Assembly: GCA_016218545.1 (NCBI GenBank)
Contig: JACRDQ010000023.1
Span: 1 to 64,000 of the forward strand
Direction: 5' to 3'
DNA from: Elusimicrobiota bacterium
Lineage (GTDB): Bacteria; Elusimicrobiota; Elusimicrobia; UBA1565; UBA9628
Length of the DNA: 64,000 nucleotides
In this document: positions 16,992 through 25,472 of the stretch, one piece after another
How positions within the stretch are numbered: position 1 is the first letter of the stretch
Layout: every line of letters starts with the position of its first letter
Position numbers and translations under genes: made by a program
Notes under the pieces: model-generated
Databases searched by the model: none
Seen by the model: only the letters and a program-made list of their open reading frames with translations
What the model was told of the DNA's origin: nothing

Positions 16992-18200
16992 ATGAGGGAC
17001 AGCCGCCGGATACTCGTCTTCGCCGCGACCGCCTTGACCCTATGTCTTCCCGGCTGCAGGAGAGGCGACGGGGTCGACCGGATCGCGGCCGACGCGGAGA
17101 ACCATGACTTCCTGTTGGACCTGCCAGGGCGGCGCGTGATCCACATCGCGGGCGCCTATCCGCGAAAGACCTATCTCTGCTCACAGGCATTCCCCGGCGG
17201 GAGGAAGCGTTCGTTCCGTCTGCCAGGCTACTCGCTCACGGGAAGGCCCTTCCTGCTGCGTGATGGACGGACGGTATTGATCGCGGCCAAGCACTACGGC
17301 GACGAGCATTCGGAAGGAGTGTCCACCGAGCTCCTATTGCGAGTCGATCTCGAGGCCGGAGAAATCCTGCGCGCTTATGAATTGCCGGACGGCGCGGTCA
17401 TCCGGGCTTTCGCTCAACCGCGATGGTCCCCCGCGCCCGTGATCGCCATCCAGGACGGCACTGTCGCCCGGATCGCGCGCCTCGACGCCCGGACGGACCT
17501 CAAGACGGGCGGGATCAGGCTGGCGGCGGTGCTCGGCGGAGAGATGGCGATCGCCGAGGACTACCCGACGATCGCGGCCGTGGCCTTGGACCGCCTGGGA
17601 GCGGGAGCGCTCAGGCTCTTCGAAGCAGGTTCAGGACGGAAGGGGCGCGAGGTCGGGCTGCAGTCTCCGCGACACCTGGAAGCTCGCGGCAGCGGACATT
17701 GGCTGGTGACCGTGGAAGACGCCAACGGCGGAGGCGTGGTCGTCGATTTCAACGACTCGTTGCAGAAAGTGCGGACCCTGCTCTCGACGCCGGGGCGCGT
17801 CGAGAGCGTCGTCCTGGGGGACAGGTGGCTCTACGCCATCGCCCTGGCTCCTCAGGTCCGCTCCGCCGCCACCAAGGCGTGGGTCCGGCCGCGGGAGCTC
17901 CACCGCGTCGACCTGACGGGCGCGGACCGATCCCGGACCTTCCCTTGGACGGAGCGGGAGGGCGCGCTCCTCGGCCTCGATGAGGTCGCGGGCAGGCTCT
18001 ACTTCGCCGTGACCGACCAGGACGACGCCGCCGTCTGGTCCATCCCGACCGATGTCCGCGTGCTGGAAAGACTCGGACCGGACATCGACCGGCCGGTCCG
18101 CGCGACCTCAGGCCAAGTCTACCTCGCCGTCTTCGGAGCCCTGGTCGCGGCGTTCGTCGTGGGCTTGGCCTACGTGCTGACCTCGGAGCCCGGGGTCTAG
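16992..18200 (+). CDS. Predicted lipoprotein with beta-propeller-like body and C-terminal membrane helix
   Basis: The ATG at 16992 opens a lipoprotein signal peptide with lipobox LPGC (Cys about residue 19). The 402-residue product then shows repeated short beta segments (for example STELLLRVDLEAGEILRAYEL and RLYFAVTDQDDAAVWSI) like a degenerate beta-propeller. Unusually, it ends with a hydrophobic helix (VYLAVFGALVAAFVVGLAYVL) just before the C-terminus, so both ends would be membrane-attached. A longer upstream open frame overlaps the zinc-ribbon gene and is not used. No family recognised. Confidence 0.7.
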   Translation: MRDSRRILVFAATALTLCLPGCRRGDGVDRIAADAENHDFLLDLPGRRVIHIAGAYPRKTYLCSQAFPGGRKRSFRLPGYSLTGRPFLLRDGRTVLIAAKHYGDEHSEGVSTELLLRVDLEAGEILRAYELPDGAVIRAFAQPRWSPAPVIAIQDGTVARIARLDARTDLKTGGIRLAAVLGGEMAIAEDYPTIAAVALDRLGAGALRLFEAGSGRKGREVGLQSPRHLEARGSGHWLVTVEDANGGGVVVDFNDSLQKVRTLLSTPGRVESVVLGDRWLYAIALAPQVRSAATKAWVRPRELHRVDLTGADRSRTFPWTEREGALLGLDEVAGRLYFAVTDQDDAAVWSIPTDVRVLERLGPDIDRPVRATSGQVYLAVFGALVAAFVVGLAYVLTSEPGV

Positions 18201-18227
18201 AAGCGGCCCGGCTGCGGCGGCGTCAGG

Positions 18228-19556
18228 CTACTTCTTCGACCGGCCCTTGGTGCCGGCCGCGCCGAAGCTGACCACGCCGAAGAGATAAGCGATGTCCTTA
18301 TCCTCGAAGAGGACGCTGGCCCAGGTCTGGTAGCGCTTGATCTCGGCCAGGTCCTCGGCGCGCGCGCCGATGCCGAAGAAGCGGTTGATGCGGGCCATGA
18401 TGCCCGCGTCGTAGACCGGGTTGTCGAAGCGCCGGCTCTCGGAGACGCGGTCGCGGCTGAAGTCGTAGGCCTGGGCCATGAGGCTGAACTTGCTCCCCAC
18501 GGGATGCTTGTAGAACGGGGTGACCGTGACCCTGCCGCCTCCGCCGGAGCGGATGACGCCGACCCCGACGTCGAAGGGGCCCTTCTCCCAGCCCAGGAGC
18601 GCGTCGATGGTGTTGAGCTTGGCGTAGTCCTTGTTGCTGGGGCGGGCGTCGTTCTCATTGCCGATGTTGGACCCGCCGACGTAGTAGTAGCGGCCGTCGC
18701 GAGGAGAGATCTTGAGGCCCACGTCCAGACGCGAGGCGCGCGCCACGTGCTCGTAGCGCCAGTCCATGTTCCAGTAGATGCGGAACTGGGTCATGCGGCC
18801 GAGCATGTCCTTGGCGGTGCCGGCCGCCTCCTTGATGCTCGAGACTGTCTCCTTGACGTCTTCCTTGACCTTGGGGTCGTGCATGAGGGCGCCGACCGCG
18901 CCCTTGTCGGTGGCCAGGCCAGCCATGACCTGGTTGCTCTTGGCCAGGAGCTCGTCGAGCTTCTCCGTGATGGCGTCGGTCCGGGCCAGGGCCTTGGAGA
19001 GGTTGGGCCTGCTGGTCTCGATGAGGTCGTTCAAGTTCGCGGTCAGGTCGCGCATGTTGGCGACCGTGTCGTTGAGGTTGCGGGCCAGGGTCCCGGGCTT
19101 GGCCTCGGTGGAGTTGAAGGAGGCCACGAGCTCGTCGAGGCTGCGCAGGGCCTGGTTCATGGCCTTGTCGAGGGGAACGAAGTCCACGCCCGCGATGGCC
19201 GAGCCGGCCGGGATGACGCCGGCCTCGGGGTGGCCCTGGGTGATCTCCATGAACTTCGAGCCGATGATGCCGGTGATGCCGACCGTGAACGTGGCGTCCT
19301 TGTAGATCTCGACGCCCTCGCGGATGGCGGCCACGACCTTGACCTTGTTGCGGTCGAGGGTGATGGCCTTCACCTGGCCGACCTCCACGCCCGAGAGCTT
19401 GACCGGGACGTTCGCCGAGAGCCCGGAGACGTCCGTGAAATAGACGTCGAGGCTGTAGCGCTTCTCCAGGGTGAAGTCGCCGAGCAGGAAGATGGCCGTG
19501 GCCAGCAAGGCGAGCCCGACCAGCACGAACGTGCCGACTTTAGCCTCGGTGCTCAA
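18228..19556 (-). CDS. mlaD: MCE/MlaD-family lipid transport protein with C-terminal beta-rich domain
   Basis: The 442-residue protein has one N-terminal transmembrane helix (8-27), an MCE domain (about 33-115, with SGLSANVPVKLSGVEVGQV), a helical stretch (about 125-245) and a 190-residue beta-rich C-terminus (from about 251, WNMDWRYEHVARASRLDVGLKI) that looks like outer-membrane-type strands, absent from E. coli MlaD (183 residues). It should hand phospholipids between the MlaEF transporter in the inner membrane and the outer membrane. Start overlaps the mlaF stop (ATGA). Confidence 0.88.
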   Translation of the reverse strand: MSTEAKVGTFVLVGLALLATAIFLLGDFTLEKRYSLDVYFTDVSGLSANVPVKLSGVEVGQVKAITLDRNKVKVVAAIREGVEIYKDATFTVGITGIIGSKFMEITQGHPEAGVIPAGSAIAGVDFVPLDKAMNQALRSLDELVASFNSTEAKPGTLARNLNDTVANMRDLTANLNDLIETSRPNLSKALARTDAITEKLDELLAKSNQVMAGLATDKGAVGALMHDPKVKEDVKETVSSIKEAAGTAKDMLGRMTQFRIYWNMDWRYEHVARASRLDVGLKISPRDGRYYYVGGSNIGNENDARPSNKDYAKLNTIDALLGWEKGPFDVGVGVIRSGGGGRVTVTPFYKHPVGSKFSLMAQAYDFSRDRVSESRRFDNPVYDAGIMARINRFFGIGARAEDLAEIKRYQTWASVLFEDKDIAYLFGVVSFGAAGTKGRSKK

Positions 19557-20341
19557 GAGCGCTCCTCGTCTTCCGGCAGCTCATATTCCTTCAGCCTCAT
19601 CTTGATCGGCCCTTCGCTCAGGCCGTCCACGAACTGCCGGACATAGGGGTTGGTGCTGATCTTCATGACCTCCGGATGGGCCACCTGCAGCACCTTCCCC
19701 TCGTGCAGCATCGCCATGCGGCTGGCGATCTTATAGGCGGACCTCATGTCGTGGGTGACCACGATCGACGTGACCTTGAGCTTCTTCTGCAGGTCGATGA
19801 TCAGGTCGTTGATCACGTCCGACATGATGGGGTCGAGCCCCGTCGTGGGCTCATCATACAAAATATAGGAGGGCTCGGCGGCGATGGCCCTTGCCAGGGC
19901 CACGCGCTTCTTCATGCCGCCCGAGAGCTCCGCCGGGCGCATGTCCTCGATGTCCTTCAAGCCCACCAGGGCCAGCTTGTCCGCCGCGATCTTCCGGTAG
20001 CGCGAGCGCGGGATGTCGGTCAGGTACTTGAGCCCGAAGGTCACGTTCTCCCAAACGGGCAGGGAGTCGAAGAGGGCCGCCTCCTGGAAGAGGTAGCCGA
20101 AGCGGCGCCGGTAGTGGGCGATGTCGGACTCCTCCTTCAGGGTCGTGATGTCCGCGCCGTCGACCGTGATGGAGCCCTCGTCGGGCCTCTGCAGGCCGAT
20201 GACGCACTTGAGGAAGGTGCTCTTGCCGCAGCCCGAGCCCCCGATGATGGCCAGGGTCTCGCCCTCCTCCACGATGATGTCCACCCCGCGCAGGACGGGC
20301 CTGCCCTTGAAGCCCTTGCGCACGCCTACGGCGTCTATCAT
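19553..20341 (-). CDS. mlaF: ABC transporter ATPase, MlaF type
   Basis: The 262-residue ATPase energises MCE-type phospholipid transport. It has Walker A GGSGCGKST, the Q-loop FQEAALFDSL, signature LSGGMKKRVALARA, Walker B YILYDEPTTGLDP and the H-loop VTHD. The start ATG overlaps the stop of mlaE (ATGA), and its own stop overlaps mlaD. The long in-frame extension upstream is an antisense-type shadow of mlaE and is not used. Confidence 0.93.
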   Translation of the reverse strand: MIDAVGVRKGFKGRPVLRGVDIIVEEGETLAIIGGSGCGKSTFLKCVIGLQRPDEGSITVDGADITTLKEESDIAHYRRRFGYLFQEAALFDSLPVWENVTFGLKYLTDIPRSRYRKIAADKLALVGLKDIEDMRPAELSGGMKKRVALARAIAAEPSYILYDEPTTGLDPIMSDVINDLIIDLQKKLKVTSIVVTHDMRSAYKIASRMAMLHEGKVLQVAHPEVMKISTNPYVRQFVDGLSEGPIKMRLKEYELPEDEERS

Positions 20342-21129
20342 GTGATGCCGAAGGCCACCAGGATGGCCGTCACGAAGTAGTCGAGCACCAGGACGGCGGT
20401 CATGCTCATGACCACGGCCGCGGTCGTGGACTTTCCCACGCCCTCGGCGCCGCCCGTGGTGTTGATGCCCTTGAAGCAGCAGATGAAGGCGATGGCGAAG
20501 GCGAAGACGAAGGACTTCAGGAACCCGTGCATGAAGTTGTCCACGTCCATGTAGTCGAAGATGTCGTGCCAGTAGGTGTTGGTCGGGATGCCGAGCTTGA
20601 AATAGGCGATGGCCCAGCCGCCGAAGATGCCGGTGAAGTCCGCCATGATCTTGAGGATGGGCAGCATCACCATGAAGGCCAGCACCCGGGGGATGACGAG
20701 GTAGCGCACCGGGTCGGTCCCGAGGGTGTAGAGGGCGTCGATCTGGTCCGTGACCCGCATGGTGCCCAGTTCCGCCGCGATGGCGGCGCCCGCGCGGCCC
20801 GAGACGACCAGGGCGCTCATGACCGGGGCGAGCTCCATCACCATGGAGAAACCGACCACCGTGCCCACGAAGAAGGGCTCGTTGAGGAGCGCGTTGGAGG
20901 AGGCGCCGGTCTGGAGGGCGAGCACCATGCCGGTGAAGAGGGTGGTCATGGTGACCACCGGGAAGGACTCGACCCCGATGCGCTGCATCTGGATGAGGAC
21001 CTGCCGCCACTCGACCCTGGACCGCAGGATCCAGCCGAGCGCGGACTTGATCATCAGGGCGAACTGCCCCACGGACTCGCAGACCTCGATGAGCCAGAAG
21101 CCCCAGGTCCCGGCCAGGCCGACGATCAC
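20338..21129 (-). CDS. mlaE: ABC transporter permease, MlaE type
   Basis: The 263-residue inner-membrane permease begins at a GTG whose GTGA overlaps the alr stop; this sets the start exactly at the beginning of the conserved region. It shows the MlaE/YrbE features: VESFPVVTMTTLFTGMVLALQTG, ELAPVMSALVVSGRAGAAIAAELGTMRVTDQIDAL, and about five hydrophobic helices. It pairs with the downstream mlaF and mlaD to form a complete core complex. Confidence 0.93.
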   Translation of the reverse strand: MIVGLAGTWGFWLIEVCESVGQFALMIKSALGWILRSRVEWRQVLIQMQRIGVESFPVVTMTTLFTGMVLALQTGASSNALLNEPFFVGTVVGFSMVMELAPVMSALVVSGRAGAAIAAELGTMRVTDQIDALYTLGTDPVRYLVIPRVLAFMVMLPILKIMADFTGIFGGWAIAYFKLGIPTNTYWHDIFDYMDVDNFMHGFLKSFVFAFAIAFICCFKGINTTGGAEGVGKSTTAAVVMSMTAVLVLDYFVTAILVAFGIT

Positions 21130-22229
21130 GGCAGCACCACCCTGGGGACCCGGGCGGTCAGGCCGCAGACGACCTCGTAGGGGATGGTGCCCAGCCTCCG
21201 GGCCATGTCCCGGGCCGAGAGCTCGTCCTTCCCGGAGCGGCCGATGAGCACGACCTCGTCGCCGACGCGCGCGCCCTTGACCCTGGTGACGTCGATCATG
21301 GTCATGTCCATGGAGACCACGCCCGCCACCGGGCACCGGACCCCGCCGACCAGGGCCTCGCCGCGGTTGGAAAGGCCCCTGGAGAACCCGTCGGCATAGC
21401 CGATCGGGAGCGTCGCCAGCCTGGTGCGGCGCTTGGCGCGGTACGTGGCGCCATAGCCGATGGGGGTGCCGGGTTTCACCGTCTTAATAAACACGATTTT
21501 GGTCTTCAGAGTCAAAACGGGGTCGAAGCCCTCGCAGAGGCCGTAGGCCGCCAGGCCGGGACGGACCAGGTCGAGCCGGCTCTCCGGAAAGCCCAGCATC
21601 CCGGCTGAGTTGGCGGCGTGGCGCAGGCCGGGGTCCATGCCGCGGTCCTGCATGGCGGCCAGGACCTTGCGGAAGCGCGCGAGCTGGGCCCGCGTGAAGA
21701 GGCGGCTCGATTCGGCGCAGGAGAAATGGGTGTAGACCCCGCCGACGCGCACCTCGGGCCTGCCGGAGAGGAACTCCATGGCGCCGAGCGCCGCGGCCTC
21801 GCTCATGCCGATGCGGCCCATGCCGGTCTCGACCTTGAGGTGGCAGGAGATCTTCCTGCCCATCCGGCGCGTCATGGCGGCCAGGCGGCGGGCGGACTCG
21901 AGGCTCGCCACGGTCGGGACGAGGTCGTAGCAGGCGGCGGCGCGGAAGCTCTCGAAGGGGTAGAGGCTTCCCAGGACCAGGATGGGGAGCTTGAGGCCCC
22001 CGTCCCGGAGAGCGGCCCCCTCCTCGACGGAAGAGACGCCCAGCCAGTCCGCGAGCCCCGTCCGCTGCGCCAGGCGAGAGACCGAGAGCGCCCCGTGGCC
22101 GTAGCCGTCGCCCTTCACCACGAACATCAGCTTCGTCCGGCGGGAAAGGCGGCCGCGGAGCCGCCGCAGGTTGGAACGGAGCGTCGGGAGGCTGATCTCC
22201 GCCCAGGTCGGCCGCAGGAAGGGCTTCAC
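21126..22229 (-). CDS. alr: Alanine racemase
   Basis: The 367-residue PLP enzyme converts L- to D-alanine for peptidoglycan. Lys39 lies in VVKGDGYGHG, where the usual sequence is KANAYGHG; the neighbouring residues are unusual but Lys, Tyr and Gly-His-Gly are kept. The C-terminal domain carries the catalytic Tyr region IGYGATYRAKR and the SMDM signature (VAGVVSMDMTMIDVT). It starts 2 nt after the dnaB stop and is coupled to mlaE by a GTGA overlap. Confidence 0.95.
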   Translation of the reverse strand: MKPFLRPTWAEISLPTLRSNLRRLRGRLSRRTKLMFVVKGDGYGHGALSVSRLAQRTGLADWLGVSSVEEGAALRDGGLKLPILVLGSLYPFESFRAAACYDLVPTVASLESARRLAAMTRRMGRKISCHLKVETGMGRIGMSEAAALGAMEFLSGRPEVRVGGVYTHFSCAESSRLFTRAQLARFRKVLAAMQDRGMDPGLRHAANSAGMLGFPESRLDLVRPGLAAYGLCEGFDPVLTLKTKIVFIKTVKPGTPIGYGATYRAKRRTRLATLPIGYADGFSRGLSNRGEALVGGVRCPVAGVVSMDMTMIDVTRVKGARVGDEVVLIGRSGKDELSARDMARRLGTIPYEVVCGLTARVPRVVLP

Positions 22230-22231
22230 GG

Positions 22232-23638
22232 TCAGGCGAAGCTCTCCTGAGCCTCCTGGAAGGACCCCTCGTCGCCCTCGGCCGGGGCGTCCGAGGCGAG
22301 GTTGCCGAAGAGCGTGTACTCCCGGATGAACGACACCTTCACCACGTCGGTCGGGCCCTGGCGGTTCTTGGCCACGATGATCTCGGCCTGGTTGTCGAGG
22401 GTCGGGTCGTCAGGCTTGCTCAGGGACTTGCGGTAGACGATGAGGACCATGTCCGCGTCCTGTTCGAGAGAGCCGCTCTCGCGCAGGTCCGAGAGCTTCG
22501 GCCGCTCCTCGCCGCGGTCCTGGCTCTCGGAACGGCGGTTGAGCTGGGCCAGGGCGATGACCGGGATGTTGAGGTCCCGCGCCAGGAACTTGAGGTTCTT
22601 GGATATCTCCGCGACCTCCTGCTGGCGGTTCTCCCTCTTGGGGCCGGTCACGAGCTGGAGATAATCGATGACCACCAGGCCCAGGCCCTGCCCCGTCTCC
22701 TTCTTGAGGCGGGCGTTGAGGAGGCGCGTCTCGGCCCTGATGGAGAGCACCGGCATGCCCGGCCGGTCCGTGATGTAGAGGGGGGCGGTCTGGAGCTGGG
22801 CGAGGGCGTTGGTGATGTCCTGGAAGCGGTCGCGGCGGAAGTACCCGGTGCGCAGCTGCTTGAGGTCGACCCGGGCCCGGCTGGACACGAGCCGTTCCAT
22901 CAGGGAGTGGCGGTTCATCTCCAGGGAAAAGAAGAGCACGGGGCTGGCCTTCTTCTCCAGCACCGCGTTCATGGCGACGTTGAGGCCGAAGGCGGTCTTG
23001 CCGTGGCCGGGCCGGCCGGCGATGAGGATCAGCTCTCCCCCATGGAACCCGGTGGTCGTGCCGTCGAGCCTCGTGATGCCGGAAGGCACGCCCGTGACGC
23101 TAGCCTTGGCCTCTACGGCCTTCTGGATGCGCTCGAAGGCCTCCTGGGTGAGGTCCTTCATCGCGATGATCTCGCTGCCAGCCTGGGACTCGGAGATCTT
23201 GTTGATGCTGCTCTGCGCCTCGTCGAGGATCTCGCCGGCGGACTTGGCCTCGGCGTAGCAGGAGGAGACCACGGAGGTCGACGCGCGGATGAGGTCCCGC
23301 AGGACCGCCTTCTCCTTGACGATGCGGGCGTAGTGCTCGACGTGCGCGGCCGTCGAGACCCGGCCTGTCAGCTCCACGAGGTAGGTCTTGCCCCCCGTCT
23401 CGTCGAGGGCCTTGGCCTTGCGCAGCTCCTCGCCCACGGTCACCACGTCGATGGCGTGGTTGCGGGAGGCGAGCCGCGTCATCACGGAGAAGATGCGGCG
23501 GTGGGACTCCTGGTAGAAGTCCCCCTCGCGCAGGATGTCGATCGCCTTCTCCACGGCGTCGCGCTCGATGAGCATCGAGCCCAGGACGGCCATCTCGGCC
23601 TCGACGGCCTGCGGCGGAAGACTGATGTTGGCGCTCAT
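22232..23638 (-). CDS. dnaB: Replicative DNA helicase DnaB
   Basis: The 468-residue hexameric helicase unwinds DNA at the replication fork. The N-terminal DnaB domain (PPQAVEAEMAVLGSMLIERDAVEKA) is followed by a linker and a RecA-like domain with Walker A GRPGHGKTAFG, Walker B VVIDYLQL and the DnaB-specific ALAQLNRRSE and LRESGSLEQDADM. No intein is present. The 91-nt gap to the upstream rplI gene shows no further gene. The rplI-dnaB-alr order is a common bacterial arrangement. Confidence 0.96.
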   Translation of the reverse strand: MSANISLPPQAVEAEMAVLGSMLIERDAVEKAIDILREGDFYQESHRRIFSVMTRLASRNHAIDVVTVGEELRKAKALDETGGKTYLVELTGRVSTAAHVEHYARIVKEKAVLRDLIRASTSVVSSCYAEAKSAGEILDEAQSSINKISESQAGSEIIAMKDLTQEAFERIQKAVEAKASVTGVPSGITRLDGTTTGFHGGELILIAGRPGHGKTAFGLNVAMNAVLEKKASPVLFFSLEMNRHSLMERLVSSRARVDLKQLRTGYFRRDRFQDITNALAQLQTAPLYITDRPGMPVLSIRAETRLLNARLKKETGQGLGLVVIDYLQLVTGPKRENRQQEVAEISKNLKFLARDLNIPVIALAQLNRRSESQDRGEERPKLSDLRESGSLEQDADMVLIVYRKSLSKPDDPTLDNQAEIIVAKNRQGPTDVVKVSFIREYTLFGNLASDAPAEGDEGSFQEAQESFA

Positions 23639-23729
23639 GTTCCTCGATGGGAAAGGGAAGCCTCCCCCGGCCCTTCTCTAAGGACGATCCTGAATGATCC
23701 GCGCGCGAAGGACCCGCCTTCGCCGGCGA

Positions 23730-24176
23730 TTACTCGCGAGCGACGACGGAGACCTTGATCTTCGCGGAGACCTCGGCCCGGAACTTGAGCTCCACCTCGT
23801 ACTCGCCGACCTTCTTGATCGCCTCGTCGAGGGCCACGACGTTCTTGTCGACCTCGAACCCGCAGGTCTTGAGGCTCTTGACGATGTCGCTCTTGCCCAC
23901 GGAGCCGAAGAGCTTGCCCTCGGCGCCGGCCGGCCTGGCGAAGGACAGGGTCGTCCCGGCCACCTTCGCCGAAAGGTCCTTGTCCTGCTGGGCCTTCTTC
24001 TCCGCGATCTTGGCGCGGCGCTCCTTGCCCTTCTCCCACCACTTCATGGCCGACGGCGTGGCGAGCATCGCCTTGCCGCGTGGAAGGAGGAAGTTGCGGC
24101 CGTAACCCGGGGAGACTTCCTTCACGTCCCCGGCCCGGCCCACACGCTCGACGTCGCTCTTCAGGATGACTTTCAT
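23730..24176 (-). CDS. rplI: 50S ribosomal protein L9
   Basis: The 148-residue protein has the L9 N-terminal domain (MKVILKSDVERVGRAGDVKEVSPGYGRNFLLPRGKA), a helical linker and the C-terminal rRNA-binding domain. It lies 7 nt downstream of rpsR in the conserved rpsF-ssb-rpsR-rplI order. Confidence 0.97.
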   Translation of the reverse strand: MKVILKSDVERVGRAGDVKEVSPGYGRNFLLPRGKAMLATPSAMKWWEKGKERRAKIAEKKAQQDKDLSAKVAGTTLSFARPAGAEGKLFGSVGKSDIVKSLKTCGFEVDKNVVALDEAIKKVGEYEVELKFRAEVSAKIKVSVVARE

Positions 24177-24183
24177 GGTCGGC

Positions 24184-24513
24184 TCACAGGACGACGTACG
24201 GCAGAAGGGAGAGGTTGCGGGCGCGCTTGATGGAGCGCCGCACCTGGCGCTGATGCTTGGCGCAGTTGCCGGTCATGCGGCCGGAGAGGATCTTGCCGCT
24301 CTCCGTCATGAAGGCCCGCAGGACCTGGATCTGCTTGTAGTCTACGTCCACCACGCGCTCGGCGCAGAAGCGGCAGACCTTCCGGCGGGCGGCCATGGGA
24401 CCGCGGCGCCTCCCGGAAGCGTCGGTGCGGCGGGCCGTCCTGGGGTCGGCGTGCGGCGCGGCGTGCTCGACGGGAGCCGCCTCGGTCTTGGTCTCGACGT
24501 GTTCTTCAGCCAT
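24184..24513 (-). CDS. rpsR: 30S ribosomal protein S18
   Basis: The 109-residue protein contains the S18 core ([45 protein letters not shown], residues about 55-100) preceded by a roughly 40-residue acidic/basic extension not found in the 75-residue E. coli protein. CRFC and NCAKH could form the zinc site of a C+ type S18. The start codon follows the ssb stop directly (TAGATG). Confidence 0.95.
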   Translation of the reverse strand: MAEEHVETKTEAAPVEHAAPHADPRTARRTDASGRRRGPMAARRKVCRFCAERVVDVDYKQIQVLRAFMTESGKILSGRMTGNCAKHQRQVRRSIKRARNLSLLPYVVL

Positions 24514-24990
24514 CTAGAAAGGAACCTCCTCCATGTCATCGGCGGCCGTGCCGCCCTCGTCGGCGTGGGCGGCGGGCGCCTTCTTCCCCGCGGACGAGGC
24601 CGCCGGCTCGGATGAGCCCGGGGCGCTCTCGCCCGTCTTCGCGAGCGCCAGGAACTGCACCCGCCGGGCCTCCACCTCGAGGACGGTGCGCTTCTGCCCC
24701 GTCTTCTGGTCGTCGTACTCGCGGCTCTTGAGGCGCCCCTCGACGTGGACGGGGCTCCCCTTGGAAAGCTTCTCCTTGCAGCGCTCGGCCACCTCGCGCC
24801 AGACCACGACGGGGATGAAGGAGGTGTCGTCCTTCCACTCGCCCGTGGCGCTGTCCTTGTAGCGGCGGTTGACCGCGATGCTGAAACGGCACATCGCCGA
24901 GCCCTTCTGCGTGAAGCGGACGTCGGGATCGTGGGTCAGCCTGCCGACGAGAAAGACCTGGTTCTGCTCGACGAGTCGGACGCCGATCAT
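24514..24990 (-). CDS. ssb: Single-stranded DNA-binding protein
   Basis: The 158-residue protein has an OB-fold (about 8-112, NQVFLVGRLTHDPDVRFTQKG) followed by an Ala/Gly-rich linker and the acidic tip DDMEEVPF that recruits repair and replication proteins. It lies between rpsF and rpsR, one nucleotide after the rpsF stop. Confidence 0.96.
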   Translation of the reverse strand: MIGVRLVEQNQVFLVGRLTHDPDVRFTQKGSAMCRFSIAVNRRYKDSATGEWKDDTSFIPVVVWREVAERCKEKLSKGSPVHVEGRLKSREYDDQKTGQKRTVLEVEARRVQFLALAKTGESAPGSSEPAASSAGKKAPAAHADEGGTAADDMEEVPF

Positions 24991-24991
24991 G

Positions 24992-25351
24992 TCAGGCCGC
25001 CGCCGAGGCCTTGGCCTTCTTGGGCTTCTTCTCCCGGACCTTGCGCTCGCGCATCAGCGTGAACGAGTGGCGCAGGACCTGGTCGGAGACGCGGAAGGTG
25101 TGCCCCAGCTTCTCGAGAAGAGCCGTCGAGGCCCGGTACTTGAAGTACAGGTAGACGCCCTCGCGGGACTTGCCGATCATGTGGAGGAGCTTGCGGCGGC
25201 CCCAATTGTCTTGACTGAGGACTTCGCCTCCCCCGCCGGAGATGGAGGCCTTGGTCTTGTCGGAGAGCTCGGCCACCTCCTGGTCCGTCATCACGGGCTT
25301 GAGAATAAGAACGGTCTCGTATAAGCGCATAGTGGGTTTCCCGACGCTCAC
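24992..25351 (-). CDS. rpsF: 30S ribosomal protein S6
   Basis: The 119-residue protein shows the S6 fold (MRLYETVLILKPVMTDQEVAELSDK and GVYLYFKYRAS) with a Lys/Ala-rich C-terminal tail. The start could also be the upstream codon giving MSVGKPTMRLYET; the ATG giving MRLYETV is the usual family start and would shift the start to 25330. It heads the long rpsF-to-mlaD run, with a promoter about 50 nt upstream. Confidence 0.95.
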   Translation of the reverse strand: MSVGKPTMRLYETVLILKPVMTDQEVAELSDKTKASISGGGGEVLSQDNWGRRKLLHMIGKSREGVYLYFKYRASTALLEKLGHTFRVSDQVLRHSFTLMRERKVREKKPKKAKASAAA

Positions 25352-25405
25352 GGTCCGACTTGGAATCAGGACTTCTTGAAAACCAGGGACTCAGCGTCTG
25401 CGACC

Positions 25406-25435
25406 AGTATACTACAATCGCGCGGCCAGCGGCAA
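25406..25435 (-). promoter_or_regulatory. Promoter of the rpsF-ssb-rpsR-rplI-dnaB-alr-mla run
   Basis: Minus-strand TTGCCG (25435-25430), an 18-nt spacer and TATACT (25411-25406). The predicted leader of about 50 nt could hold the S6:S18 autoregulatory RNA motif known from other rpsF genes, but I could not confirm it. Confidence 0.45.
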
Positions 25436-25446
25436 GAGAAATGTGG

Positions 25447-25452
25447 TATAGT
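25447..25452 (+). promoter_or_regulatory. Extended -10 box of the TPR protein gene
   Basis: TGGTATAGT; the transcript would start near 25459, followed by GAGGAG and ATG at 25473. Divergent from the rpsF promoter. Confidence 0.5.
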
Positions 25453-25472
25453 AGTCGCTCTCGAGGAGAAAA

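Noticed and set aside
25352..25399. S6:S18 autoregulatory RNA motif in the rpsF leader
   Set aside because: Expected from other bacteria, but I could not draw the conserved bulged CCG structure convincingly.
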